A stretch of 13,329 nt of DNA. Origin: JBDSTZ01 sp039927975. Lineage in GTDB: Bacteria > Pseudomonadota > Gammaproteobacteria > Burkholderiales > Burkholderiaceae_D. This document shows, piece after piece, positions 5,946-12,582 of this stretch (position 1 is the stretch's first letter; each line of letters begins with the position of its first letter). The stretch is from NCBI GenBank assembly GCA_039927975.1, contig JBDSTZ010000341.1, positions 1 to 13,329 on the forward strand, in the 5' to 3' direction. The notes under the pieces are model-generated. The model searched no databases, had not been told where the DNA came from, and saw only the letters and a program-made list of their open reading frames with translations. The position numbers and the translations under genes are program-made.

Positions 5946-8297
5946 TCACTGCTTCAAGGTCTTCTCGAACAGCTGGTCGATACGCCGATATTCGTCGTAC
6001 CAGCTCTCGGGATGCACGAACGAGTGCTTCTCGAGCGGATAGCTGGCCAGTTCCCAGTGATCCTTTTTCAGCTCGATCAGGCGCTGCGCGATGCGCACCG
6101 AATCCTGGTAGAACACGTTATCGTCGATCATCCCGTGGGCGATCAGCAGATGGCCGCGCAGCTTGTCGGCGTACTCGATCGGCGACGAGCGGCGATACGC
6201 GTCAGGGTCGATCTCCGGCGTGTTGAGGATGTTGGCGGTGTACTCGTGGTTATACGTCGTCCAGTCCGACACCGGCCGCAGCGCCGCGCCGGCCTTGAAC
6301 ACCTCGGGCGCGCGCATCAGCGCCATCATCGTCATGAAGCCGCCGTAGCTGCCGCCATACACGCCGACGTTGTTCACATCCCCTTGCTGATTGGCCGCCA
6401 TCCAGTTGACACCATCGATGTAGTCTTCCAGCTCGGGAAACCCCATCTGACGGTAGATCGCGGTGCGCCAGTCGCGGCCATAGCCTTTCGAAGCGCGGTA
6501 ATCCATGTCGAGCACGATGTAGCCTTGTTCGACCAGCAGGTTGTGGAACATCTGCTCGCGGAAGTAGTTCGGATAGCGCTTGCTGGTGTTCTGCAGATAG
6601 CCTGCGCCGTGCACGAACATCACGATCGGGTACTTCTTGCCCGGCTCCAGCGTGGCCGGCCGATACAGCTTGGACCAGATCGGCCCGGCGCCATGGGTCG
6701 ACGGCACCGCGACGAACTGCGGTGTGATCCATTCGCGCGCCTTGAATGCGCTGCTGCGGGTATCGGTGAGGATGGTCGCCGCGCCGCCGTTGGCCGGCAC
6801 GGTCGCCAGCTGGGCGGGCAGGTAGCTCGACGAGTAACGCAGCAGCAGGGTGCGCTCGTCCGGCGACAGGTCGAACCGCTCCACCCCGCCCAGCGTGGTC
6901 AGCTCGCGCACCGCGCCGTCCTTGGCCGATGCCGCGCACACCTCGTACTCGCCCGGCGACTTGCGATTGCAGACCATATACGCAGTGGTGCCGCTGGCGT
7001 TCCACTGCACCGCAGTCGCCTCCCACTTGCCCGCCGTGACGGCGCGTTCGGGACCGCCCGGCGTGACCGTGTACAGATGCGAGTAGCCGCTCTGCTCGGA
7101 CATGAACCACAGCGTGCGGTTGTCCGGCAGCCAGCCGAAATCGTTGTTCTCGTTGTTGACCCAGGCCGTGTCGGTCAGATGATGCACGGACCGCAGCGCG
7201 CCGGCGGCCAGGTCGATGGCGGCGAGCCAGCGGTCCTTGTTGTCGATCGCGCGCAGGCCGACCGCCACCTGGCTTCCGTCCTGGCTCCAGCGGATCGCTT
7301 CGCCCTCGTCGTCGACGCGCAGGGCGCGGTTGCCCTTGAGCGGATCGAGCTTTTGCGCCGCGCGCAGCGCTGCCAGCGGATCTGTCGCCACGCCGGGCAG
7401 GCTGTCGTACGCGATGTCGCGCTGCGCGCCGCTGGCCAGGTCGATCAGCTTGAGCGAGTGCGTCAGCGGAAAGCCGCGCCCAACGCGGGTGCGCTGGTCT
7501 TCGAATTCTTCGTAACCCGATTCGGTGACGTACTTCGGCAACTTGCCGATGCGTCCCTTGTCGGCGGTCTTCGGCGCGAGCACCAGCAACAGGTAGCGCG
7601 CATCGGGCGACAGGGCGCTCATCTCGATCGTCACCTTGTCGCCGAGGTAGAGCGGGGCCGGCGCCCGGGTCGGATCGGCGCGCCGTTCCTGTTCGGCGCG
7701 CGCGCGGGTCGCGTCGCGGTCGTCCTTGTCCTGCTTGAGGGTGGCGATCAGGCGCAGCTGCATGGCGCGCAGGGCGTCGTCTTCCGGCACGGCTGGATCC
7801 TTCACCGCGCGCGGCAGCGCCACTGGCGAAATCAGGTGGTCGGCCCGGTTCCAGCTCAGCCACTCATGACCGACCCGGAACTGCACCGCGCGGCCGTCGG
7901 CCGAATACTGCGGCGCGGCCAGGCCATTGCTGCCGCGCGTGATCTGGGTCAGCGCGCCGTTCTTGAGGTCGCGCTCGAACAGGTCGCCATTGCGAATCAG
8001 GACCGCGCGCGTGCGCTCGCGGTTGTAGACGGCTGTATCGCTGTCGAGTTTCGCCAGCTCGCTGTCGGCCACCAGGCGGCCCTTGCCGCTGGTGGCCTGG
8101 TAGATGTCGCGCAGCGGCGAGCCGGCGCGTTTCTGTTTGAAGTAAACCTGTTTGCCGTCCCAGTTCCACCATGCCGCTTCCACCGGCGGCCCGATCCAGT
8201 CGGGATGGGCCATGGCTTGATCGAGGCTGATGGGGGTGACTGCGGCCGCGGGCAGGGTGAGCAGGGCGGCGAGTAACGCAAGTGCTGATGGTCGCAT
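5946..8297 (-). CDS. S9 family (DPP-IV-like) prolyl oligopeptidase, exported
   Basis: 783 residues from ATG at 8297. The frame stays open to 8474, but the extra 59 codons are Arg/Pro-rich. The chosen Met begins a clean signal peptide (MRPSALALLAALLTLPAAA, cleavage near residue 19), so this start is preferred even though no clear ribosome binding site is seen. Residues of about 20-530 make a beta-propeller with repeated blade motifs such as WSQDGSQVAVGLR and LSPDERTLLLRY. The C-terminal alpha/beta-hydrolase carries YGGSYGGFMT with nucleophile Ser650, GMIDDNV with Asp725, and EKHSF with His758. This is a complete triad in the DPP-IV/S9 spacing. It should cleave short peptides in the periplasm; exact specificity cannot be read from sequence. 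The DUF6624 gene follows in the probable operon. Confidence 0.92.
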   Translation of the reverse strand: MRPSALALLAALLTLPAAAVTPISLDQAMAHPDWIGPPVEAAWWNWDGKQVYFKQKRAGSPLRDIYQATSGKGRLVADSELAKLDSDTAVYNRERTRAVLIRNGDLFERDLKNGALTQITRGSNGLAAPQYSADGRAVQFRVGHEWLSWNRADHLISPVALPRAVKDPAVPEDDALRAMQLRLIATLKQDKDDRDATRARAEQERRADPTRAPAPLYLGDKVTIEMSALSPDARYLLLVLAPKTADKGRIGKLPKYVTESGYEEFEDQRTRVGRGFPLTHSLKLIDLASGAQRDIAYDSLPGVATDPLAALRAAQKLDPLKGNRALRVDDEGEAIRWSQDGSQVAVGLRAIDNKDRWLAAIDLAAGALRSVHHLTDTAWVNNENNDFGWLPDNRTLWFMSEQSGYSHLYTVTPGGPERAVTAGKWEATAVQWNASGTTAYMVCNRKSPGEYEVCAASAKDGAVRELTTLGGVERFDLSPDERTLLLRYSSSYLPAQLATVPANGGAATILTDTRSSAFKAREWITPQFVAVPSTHGAGPIWSKLYRPATLEPGKKYPIVMFVHGAGYLQNTSKRYPNYFREQMFHNLLVEQGYIVLDMDYRASKGYGRDWRTAIYRQMGFPELEDYIDGVNWMAANQQGDVNNVGVYGGSYGGFMTMMALMRAPEVFKAGAALRPVSDWTTYNHEYTANILNTPEIDPDAYRRSSPIEYADKLRGHLLIAHGMIDDNVFYQDSVRIAQRLIELKKDHWELASYPLEKHSFVHPESWYDEYRRIDQLFEKTLKQ

Positions 8298-8547
8298 TGT
8301 AGGAGACGTGTCGTTGAGGGATTTGCCGGCTTGTGGCCGAGGATGACGCAGAAGCATTCTAGCGCAGGCGCCGGCGAACGGGCGGGCTGCGGGACGGGAC
8401 GAAGGGCGGGGAAAAAGCGGAAGTAGGCGGAGGTGATGGCGCGCGGCGCGCAGCGCGAATGCGGCGCCTGACATGCAAGCGCCGGCATGGCGCCGGCGCG
8501 GAAAAGCGATCTATCTAAAGGTCTGGCGAATCAGCTGGAAGCGAAGC
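8298..8547. other. GC-rich intergenic stretch upstream of the S9 peptidase
   Basis: This 250-bp gap holds the upstream region of the S9 gene and a hairpin for the preceding small gene (8479-8499). I find no convincing promoter and no other gene. Confidence 0.5.
8479..8499 (-). terminator. Stem-loop downstream of the 82-residue gene, candidate terminator
   Basis: Perfect 8-bp arms GCGCCGGC and GCCGGCGC flank a 5-nt loop, about 50 bp after the stop of the small gene on the minus strand. Only two U residues follow, so it is at best a weak intrinsic terminator or a transcript-end hairpin. Confidence 0.4.
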
Positions 8548-8796
8548 TTAGGCCAGCTTGCGCAGTTCGGCCGAGAGGGTAGGCCACACGGCTTCATATT
8601 CATTGGCCAGCGACAGAACGCGGCGGTTGCCGCGAATACCACGGCGCGACGGCTTGGTCGAGGCAACGTCGCCGGCGCCGAGCTGGCGTTCCTGGGCGGC
8701 GAACAGGGTGGTGGCGAAGGCGCATGCTGCCTGGCCGACGTCGGCCACATAGTTGCGCAGGCTGTCGCTCGAAGTGGTGTAAGTGGTCGTGCTCAT
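8548..8796 (-). CDS. Small protein of unknown function (82 residues)
   Basis: The start is well supported: AGGAGG (+ strand CCTCCT 8803-8808) lies 6 nt before the ATG, and a consensus promoter lies upstream. The N-terminal part is Ser/Thr-rich (MSTTTYTTSSDSLRNYVADV), then comes a small-residue helix (GQAACAFATTLFAAQ), a basic stretch (STKPSRRGIRGNRR, about 47-59) and a C-terminal helix (SLANEYEAVWPTLSAELRKL). There is no signal peptide and no clear membrane segment. I do not recognise the family. The basic centre could bind nucleic acid or a polyanion, but that is a guess. It is a single-gene unit between a terminator from the GH62 gene and its own hairpin. Confidence 0.75.
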   Translation of the reverse strand: MSTTTYTTSSDSLRNYVADVGQAACAFATTLFAAQERQLGAGDVASTKPSRRGIRGNRRVLSLANEYEAVWPTLSAELRKLA

Positions 8797-8856
8797 GGTG
8801 AACCTCCTTTGTCTATTCTCGTGTTGTTGAGATGAAGTATAGGAGCTTCAATTCCA

Positions 8857-8884
8857 TAAATAAACTTTCCATTCATGATGTCAA
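8857..8884 (-). promoter_or_regulatory. Sigma-70-type promoter of the 82-residue gene
   Basis: On the minus strand a perfect -35 TTGACA (8879-8884) is followed after 16 bp by TATTTA (8857-8862). Transcription would start near 8850, giving an untranslated leader of about 50 nt that ends in the AGGAGG site. Confidence 0.65.
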
Positions 8885-8918
8885 TTATCGACTTTATGAA
8901 TGATGATGTATCGATAAT
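8884..8918. promoter_or_regulatory. Inverted repeat overlapping the -35 box
   Basis: Perfect arms ATTATCGA (8884-8891) and TCGATAAT (8911-8918) lie 19 bp apart, the first touching the TTGACA box. A second pair, ATTCAT (8871-8876) and ATGAAT (8896-8901), lies inside the promoter. This is a plausible operator for control of the small gene; the regulator is unknown. Confidence 0.45.
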
Positions 8919-8934
8919 GACTGCGAGATAATAA

Positions 8935-8959
8935 CGCGCGCCGGGATCAACGGCGCGCG
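8935..8959 (-). terminator. Intrinsic terminator of the GH62 gene
   Basis: Perfect 9-bp arms CGCGCGCCG and CGGCGCGCG enclose a 7-nt loop; on the minus strand the stem is followed by TTATTAT. It lies 57 bp after the GH62 stop. Confidence 0.65.
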
Positions 8960-9015
8960 ACGGGGAGCGCGACAAGCAGCTTAAGCCTGCTTCGCCGCCG
9001 AGATGACGCGCCGGG

Positions 9016-10083
9016 TCAGCGGCAGAGTGCGCTTACCGGATTGTTACCCTTTGCCGTGATCACACCCAGGCGATACGGAATTTTGATGTAGTCGTCCGTA
9101 TGCACCGCAGGGTCATTCCCCTGGAAGAGGTATTCGAGCGGCTTGCAAGGATCGATTGTCATCGTTTGATCCGGGTTGGTCCGTACCATTTCACCGTGCG
9201 AGATCCCTTCCGACCAGATCCGTTCAACGTTGTCGCGTGTTGCGAAACCGTTCATGGGCGCGGACGAGAACGGTTCCCATTTTCCGTCCAGGCCGTTGGC
9301 CTTCCAAATCCGGAAGTAACGTCCTTTTGGCGAGATTGCCTCCACCAGGGTGATGTAGGTATTCGTGTTGGCTATCTTGTAGGTATTGCTCGCCTCGAAG
9401 ACGTCTTCCTTTTTCTCGTTCATGATGGCGACCGTGTTATGGAAGCCGTTCGGGAACTGGTCCAATCGGGTTTCGGACCGAAGCAAGCGGCCGTTATCGT
9501 CGGTGTTGAACATGTAGCATTTTTTATCATCGCAAATTACCCAGAAATCCAGCCAGCCAGTGCCCTGCGGTGCCTTGATGATGTCGGGCTGTACCTGAAA
9601 AAACGGTTTCGGCGCGCTCCAGGACAGCGGATCGCCGATATCTTTGGAGGTGGAATACATCGGATCGCCGCCTTGATAGACCAGATACCAGATTTTCTGC
9701 GGCGCGAAATAGAACACCTGCGGCGCGGCGCGATAACCCGGCCCCATCGGAGACTTGTCAAGCGGCACTATTTTCGCGGCCGGCGCGTTCGACCACTTGT
9801 CAAAGCTTGTGTACCCGAGACCCCAGCCACCCGACCCCGCCGTTGTCATGAACACATGATATTTACCGTTCAGGTAAACGATCGAGGGATCTTTCACGCC
9901 ATAAATCGTCTGTTGTGGGTCGGCTTGCGGCGCAATCAGCGGCGCGCTCGACGTCCAGTTGAACGCCAACTTGGCAAGCGTCGGCGCAGGCGCCGTGGTG
10001 TTTTCGGCAAGTGCATCATTTCCGCCACATCCTGCCAGCGCAGCCCACACGGCCAAGCCCATACCCCATTTCTTTAGCTTCAT
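9016..10083 (-). CDS. GH62 alpha-L-arabinofuranosidase, predicted lipoprotein
   Basis: 355 residues from ATG at 10083, preferred over the ATG at 10092 because the GAGG site (+ strand 10093-10096) is 9 nt from it but directly abuts the upstream one. A lipoprotein signal ends in LAGC (Cys19), so the enzyme is probably membrane-anchored outside the cytoplasm. The body is a single five-bladed propeller of the GH62 type, which releases arabinofuranose side chains from arabinoxylan or arabinan. Expected catalytic residues are visible: base Asp65 in VKDPSIVYLNGKYHVF, the pKa-tuning Asp179 in LDFWVICDD, and acid Glu230 in DVFEASNTYK. No carbohydrate-binding module is attached. The gene is less GC-rich than its neighbours by eye. 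GH62 is known mainly from fungi and actinobacteria, so horizontal acquisition is likely. Confidence 0.92.
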   Translation of the reverse strand: MKLKKWGMGLAVWAALAGCGGNDALAENTTAPAPTLAKLAFNWTSSAPLIAPQADPQQTIYGVKDPSIVYLNGKYHVFMTTAGSGGWGLGYTSFDKWSNAPAAKIVPLDKSPMGPGYRAAPQVFYFAPQKIWYLVYQGGDPMYSTSKDIGDPLSWSAPKPFFQVQPDIIKAPQGTGWLDFWVICDDKKCYMFNTDDNGRLLRSETRLDQFPNGFHNTVAIMNEKKEDVFEASNTYKIANTNTYITLVEAISPKGRYFRIWKANGLDGKWEPFSSAPMNGFATRDNVERIWSEGISHGEMVRTNPDQTMTIDPCKPLEYLFQGNDPAVHTDDYIKIPYRLGVITAKGNNPVSALCR

Positions 10084-10096
10084 TAATACCATCCTC

Positions 10097-10114
10097 TTTT
10101 TGATGCATCAAAAA
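10097..10114. promoter_or_regulatory. 18-bp perfect palindrome at the GH62 start, candidate operator
   Basis: TTTTTGATGCATCAAAAA is fully self-complementary and lies directly next to the GAGG ribosome binding site and 13 bp before the ATG. It may be a repressor operator for substrate control, or a small RNA hairpin next to the ribosome binding site. I see no clear promoter with good spacing around it. Confidence 0.55.
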
Positions 10115-10408
10115 TCATGTGCAAATTCAATCGCTTGCCTGCGATTTTCCGGGTCCAACTGGGAAAGGAGAATAGACCGAAACATGCACAACAAGGTATG
10201 GCAAGCGCCGTGACTTCTATCACTCTCTGCGTTTTGTAGGAATTGTGCGAATAGTGTTAGCTCGTTCACGTGCCTGAGCGCCGTGCTCCTCGTCATCCGA
10301 GGGAACACGGCGTCGGCATTGCGAAGTTTTGCGCGCCCGCTGTCGGTGGGGCGCTGTGGCGCTTAATGGCCGGCGCGTGGCCGGCGCGAGGCCGGCCAGA
10401 CGCATTGC
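10115..10408. other. Intergenic region between GH62 and the 304-residue gene
   Basis: No gene is supported here. It contains a strong hairpin at 10279-10312 (stem CGCCGTG/CACGGCG plus inner CCTCG/CGAGG) and a second at 10378-10398. The part next to GH62 is AT-richer and must hold its promoter, which I cannot place. Confidence 0.5.
10378..10398 (-). terminator. Stem-loop after the 304-residue gene, possible terminator
   Basis: Arms TGGCCGGC and GCCGGCCA with a 5-nt loop start 11 nt after the stop on the minus strand; a further partial copy (TGGCCGGCGCG) follows at 10367. There is no U tract, so it may be a transcript-end or REP-like hairpin rather than an intrinsic terminator. Confidence 0.4.
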
Positions 10409-11323
10409 TCAGCGCAGCTTGCGCGAAGCGGTTGGCAAGGCCTGGTCGCCGCAATGGCAGATCGGCAGATAGGTTTTCTCCGTCGCCGCCACCGCCAGAA
10501 TATACGCCTGCCTTTCCATCTTATGCCGCAGCACGACCTGGGCGACATACGCCGGCGCCAGCAAGCGCTGGGCCTTGCGCTTGCCAAGATTCAGATAACC
10601 GAATTGCATGCTTTGCGATTCGATCACATCCTCGGGCAAATCGCGCACCGGGCCGAGCAAGCTGACCAGCTGGAACGACAGCTGCCGCGCCGCCAGTTCG
10701 GGCGCGATGATGGCGGCCTTTTCCAGCACCTCGGCAGCGCTCGGCCTCGCCTGTACCGACAGCATGTCGAGCGCGCCGTTGCCGGCCAGCCGCAAGGCCA
10801 CCGACGCGGCGCCCAGCACCGGCAAGCCGTCGACCACCTGGCGGTAAGCGCCCACCACGCGCGTGAGCAGCGGCTCGCAGGAGTTGCCCTGCAGGTCCGC
10901 GCCCTGCGCCTTCATCTGCCACAGGCGCTCGAACACCAGCTCGCCATGGTTGCCGACCCATTGGCGCGCCACCACCTCCTTGGCGCTCTGGTTGACCTGG
11001 CGGATCAGGTGCTCCTTGTCTTCCATGCGCTCGAAATGGGCGGCGAACGGCGCTAGGCCGGAGGTGTAGATCATGCTGCCGGACGCGTGATACAGCACTG
11101 CGCGCGCGCCTTCCGGCAGGCGGATCAGGGTATGTTCGTCGTCGGCCTGCCAGTCGCCGCGATCGAGCGAGCAGTCCGAACGCTCGGCCACTTGCGACAA
11201 CAGACGGCGCGTGCGCGCCTGCATTTCCTCGGTCGAGAACTGCTGCAGGCCGACGATATCGACCGCGGTGGGAACCCGTCCGGCGCTCGTTGCGAGCGAC
11301 TCGATCATCAATTGTTCGTTCAT
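10409..11323 (-). CDS. Unknown protein with propeptide-like segment, partner of the DUF6345 gene
   Basis: 304 residues, no signal peptide. I do not recognise a named family. The stretch at about 160-194 (YRQVVDGLPVLGAASVALRL, then AGNGALDMLSVQARP) looks like the fold pattern of FTP/PepSY-type protease propeptides: Y-R-Q, V-x-G-x-P-V-x-G, a strand, then N-G-x-x at a turn. The C-terminal part has LLAPAYVAQVVL and QAYILAVAATEKTY, like the last strands of such proteins, and a CHC motif at 289-291. A GGAGG site inside the end of the upstream gene is 8 nt before the ATG, and the two genes are 3 bp apart, so translation is probably coupled. A role as chaperone, inhibitor or substrate partner of the DUF6345 protein is inferred. 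Confidence 0.75.
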   Translation of the reverse strand: MNEQLMIESLATSAGRVPTAVDIVGLQQFSTEEMQARTRRLLSQVAERSDCSLDRGDWQADDEHTLIRLPEGARAVLYHASGSMIYTSGLAPFAAHFERMEDKEHLIRQVNQSAKEVVARQWVGNHGELVFERLWQMKAQGADLQGNSCEPLLTRVVGAYRQVVDGLPVLGAASVALRLAGNGALDMLSVQARPSAAEVLEKAAIIAPELAARQLSFQLVSLLGPVRDLPEDVIESQSMQFGYLNLGKRKAQRLLAPAYVAQVVLRHKMERQAYILAVAATEKTYLPICHCGDQALPTASRKLR

Positions 11324-11326
11324 GGT

Positions 11327-12076
11327 TCAGCCCTCCGTCCAGTACCACAGGATGCACGCTTGCTGCGCGGGCGCCAGGTCAGCATCGACATTACCGTGAC
11401 CCCACAAGTGGTCGCGGTTGAGATAGCTGAGGTCCCAGCGGATGTTGCCGTTGTTCCAGGTCGCCGCGTTGCCGACGCAGACCGTGATCGGATGGTTGTC
11501 GACCCACCAGTCGGAGACGCCGTCGTGCCAGGCGTGGCTGACCGTGTCGCCGTGGATCAGGTTGTCGCCGACGTCCTCGCCGCATTCGTCGGTGGTGATG
11601 CCGTCGTACATCAGGTCCCAGGCGCCGCAATAGATATGCAGGCCGGCGAAAATGTTCCACAGCCCGGCCACCTTGTCGCGCGAGACCGTTTCGCAGGAAT
11701 AGGCCATGACCCATTCGGCATTCCAGTTTTCGCCCAGTTGCCATTGGTCGGAATAGGTGCGCCAGTTGGCGTGCGGCGTGTCGAACAGCATGCGCGCGCG
11801 GCCGTCGGCTTCGTGGTTGCCGTGGGTCTCGATCCAGAACAGGTCGACGTCGTCGGCCCAGTTGCGGTCGTCGCCGCCCTTGTCGGTGTCGCGGATGTCG
11901 GTCTCGAAGCAATTGGTATTGCTCCAATAGAAAGCCCGCCCGTGACCGGCCGAGCGCAGCTTCGCGTCGAGACCGTTACTGCGGTTGAAGGTGTAGGTCA
12001 GATCTCCAGCCGTGCTCACGCCAGCGGCGCGCGCATGATTGAAATATCGGATCGCTTCAACACCAAATCGTGCCAT
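11327..12076 (-). CDS. DUF6345 domain protein, possible caspase-like (clan CD) fold
   Basis: 249 residues, all of it the DUF6345-type domain; no signal peptide or membrane segment. It begins FGVEAIRYFNHARA and has strong motifs DVDLFWIETHGNHE (77-89) and WVMAYSCETVSRDK (122-135), followed by LWNIFAGLHIYCGAWD. The pair THG (His85) and SCE (Cys128), 43 residues apart, each at the end of a hydrophobic strand, is the layout of caspase-like clan CD peptidases such as CHAT, where HG and SCE motifs carry the dyad. This is my reading, not an established activity for the family. It is unusually rich in Trp, Asp and His. A clear AGGAG site is 6 nt before the ATG. The downstream 304-residue gene starts 3 bp after its stop. 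Confidence 0.8.
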   Translation of the reverse strand: MARFGVEAIRYFNHARAAGVSTAGDLTYTFNRSNGLDAKLRSAGHGRAFYWSNTNCFETDIRDTDKGGDDRNWADDVDLFWIETHGNHEADGRARMLFDTPHANWRTYSDQWQLGENWNAEWVMAYSCETVSRDKVAGLWNIFAGLHIYCGAWDLMYDGITTDECGEDVGDNLIHGDTVSHAWHDGVSDWWVDNHPITVCVGNAATWNNGNIRWDLSYLNRDHLWGHGNVDADLAPAQQACILWYWTEG

Positions 12077-12439
12077 AGCATTCTCCTGTTGATAGACTTG
12101 AAGGGGAGCTTCACGTCAGTGCGACAGGTGAGAATGTGCAGTGAGCGCGCGAAGCTTCACTACAGTAGCGGCGCGGGGTGGGCGGACTCTGCTGTAGATC
12201 AGCAATCCGCACGGGGACTCGCGCAAGGGTTGCACTGCGAATACGGCGATCTATCGGTGATGCTCGTTCCGACGTCCGGTGAAAAATGCCGGCTGTGCGC
12301 GCCGCGGGGCAGTTCGCAAGGGCGCGGCTGTCGCCAGCGTCGCCGGCTGCATCAAACAAGAACGTGTTGCCTTGAGTCAATGATGAATTTCCCGATTTGG
12401 ACGACGATCGATCGACGCCGTTCCGACGAGGAGAACGCC

Positions 12440-12493
12440 ATGCCATTTATGTATCGGGCAGTCGACCATCTGCTGCGCGTCCTTAGAAAATAA
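12440..12493 (+). CDS. Possible 17-residue leader peptide or small ORF
   Basis: The peptide MPFMYRAVDHLLRVLRK has a good site (GAGGAG 12428-12433) 6 nt before its ATG. It is basic and could form an amphipathic helix. A second mini-ORF (12531-12560, MKLDELWRS) with AGGTG upstream follows before the hydrolase. No conservation evidence is available, so this may be chance. Confidence 0.25.
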   Translation: MPFMYRAVDHLLRVLRK

Positions 12494-12495
12494 AC

Positions 12496-12528
12496 GTGCA
12501 TAAAATAGATTGTGCATAGTTAGGTGCA
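12496..12528. repeat. GTGCATA direct repeats upstream of the cysteine hydrolase
   Basis: GTGCATA occurs at 12496-12502 and 12512-12518, and GTGCA again at 12524-12528. TAAAAT at 12501-12506 is -10-like, but no good -35 box precedes it. They could be regulator sites; unproven. Confidence 0.35.
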
Positions 12529-12582
12529 ACATGAAACTTGATGAACTATGGCGAAGTTAGCCCACTTCCGGAGGCAGGCAAG

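Larger units (their letters stand above)
12077..12582. other. Intergenic region between divergent DUF6345 and cysteine hydrolase genes
   Basis: 506 bp without a secure gene; open frames here have poor starts and unlikely composition. It holds two similar direct elements near the DUF6345 start (12107-12123 and 12153-12170, AGCTTCAC..CAGT.GCG), a mini-ORF with a good ribosome binding site (12440-12493), and repeated GTGCATA near 12496-12528. Promoters for both flanking genes must lie here but I cannot place them firmly. Confidence 0.5.

Noticed and set aside
5055..8276. Plus-strand open frame of 1073 codons, very rich in Arg, His, Val and Gln
   Set aside because: It is the antisense shadow of the S9 peptidase and DUF6624 genes in GC-rich DNA, and matches no family I know.
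8298..8474. 59-codon N-terminal extension of the S9 peptidase
   Set aside because: Composition is Arg/Pro/Ala-rich, and the internal Met at 8297 begins a normal signal peptide.
8970..9025. Frame after the GH62 stop reading LPLTRRVISAAKQA and a stop, like the tail of another protein
   Set aside because: Too short to support a gene remnant. It overlaps the GH62 end in another frame and could be chance.
12111..12446. Minus-strand open frame of 111 codons before the DUF6345 gene
   Set aside because: No ribosome binding site, Arg/Ser/Pro-rich composition typical of a non-coding frame, and no recognisable motif.
11087..12493. Plus-strand open frame of 468 codons
   Set aside because: Antisense to the 304-residue and DUF6345 genes, which have clear motifs and ribosome binding sites. 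Only its last 17 codons are considered, as a separate mini-ORF.
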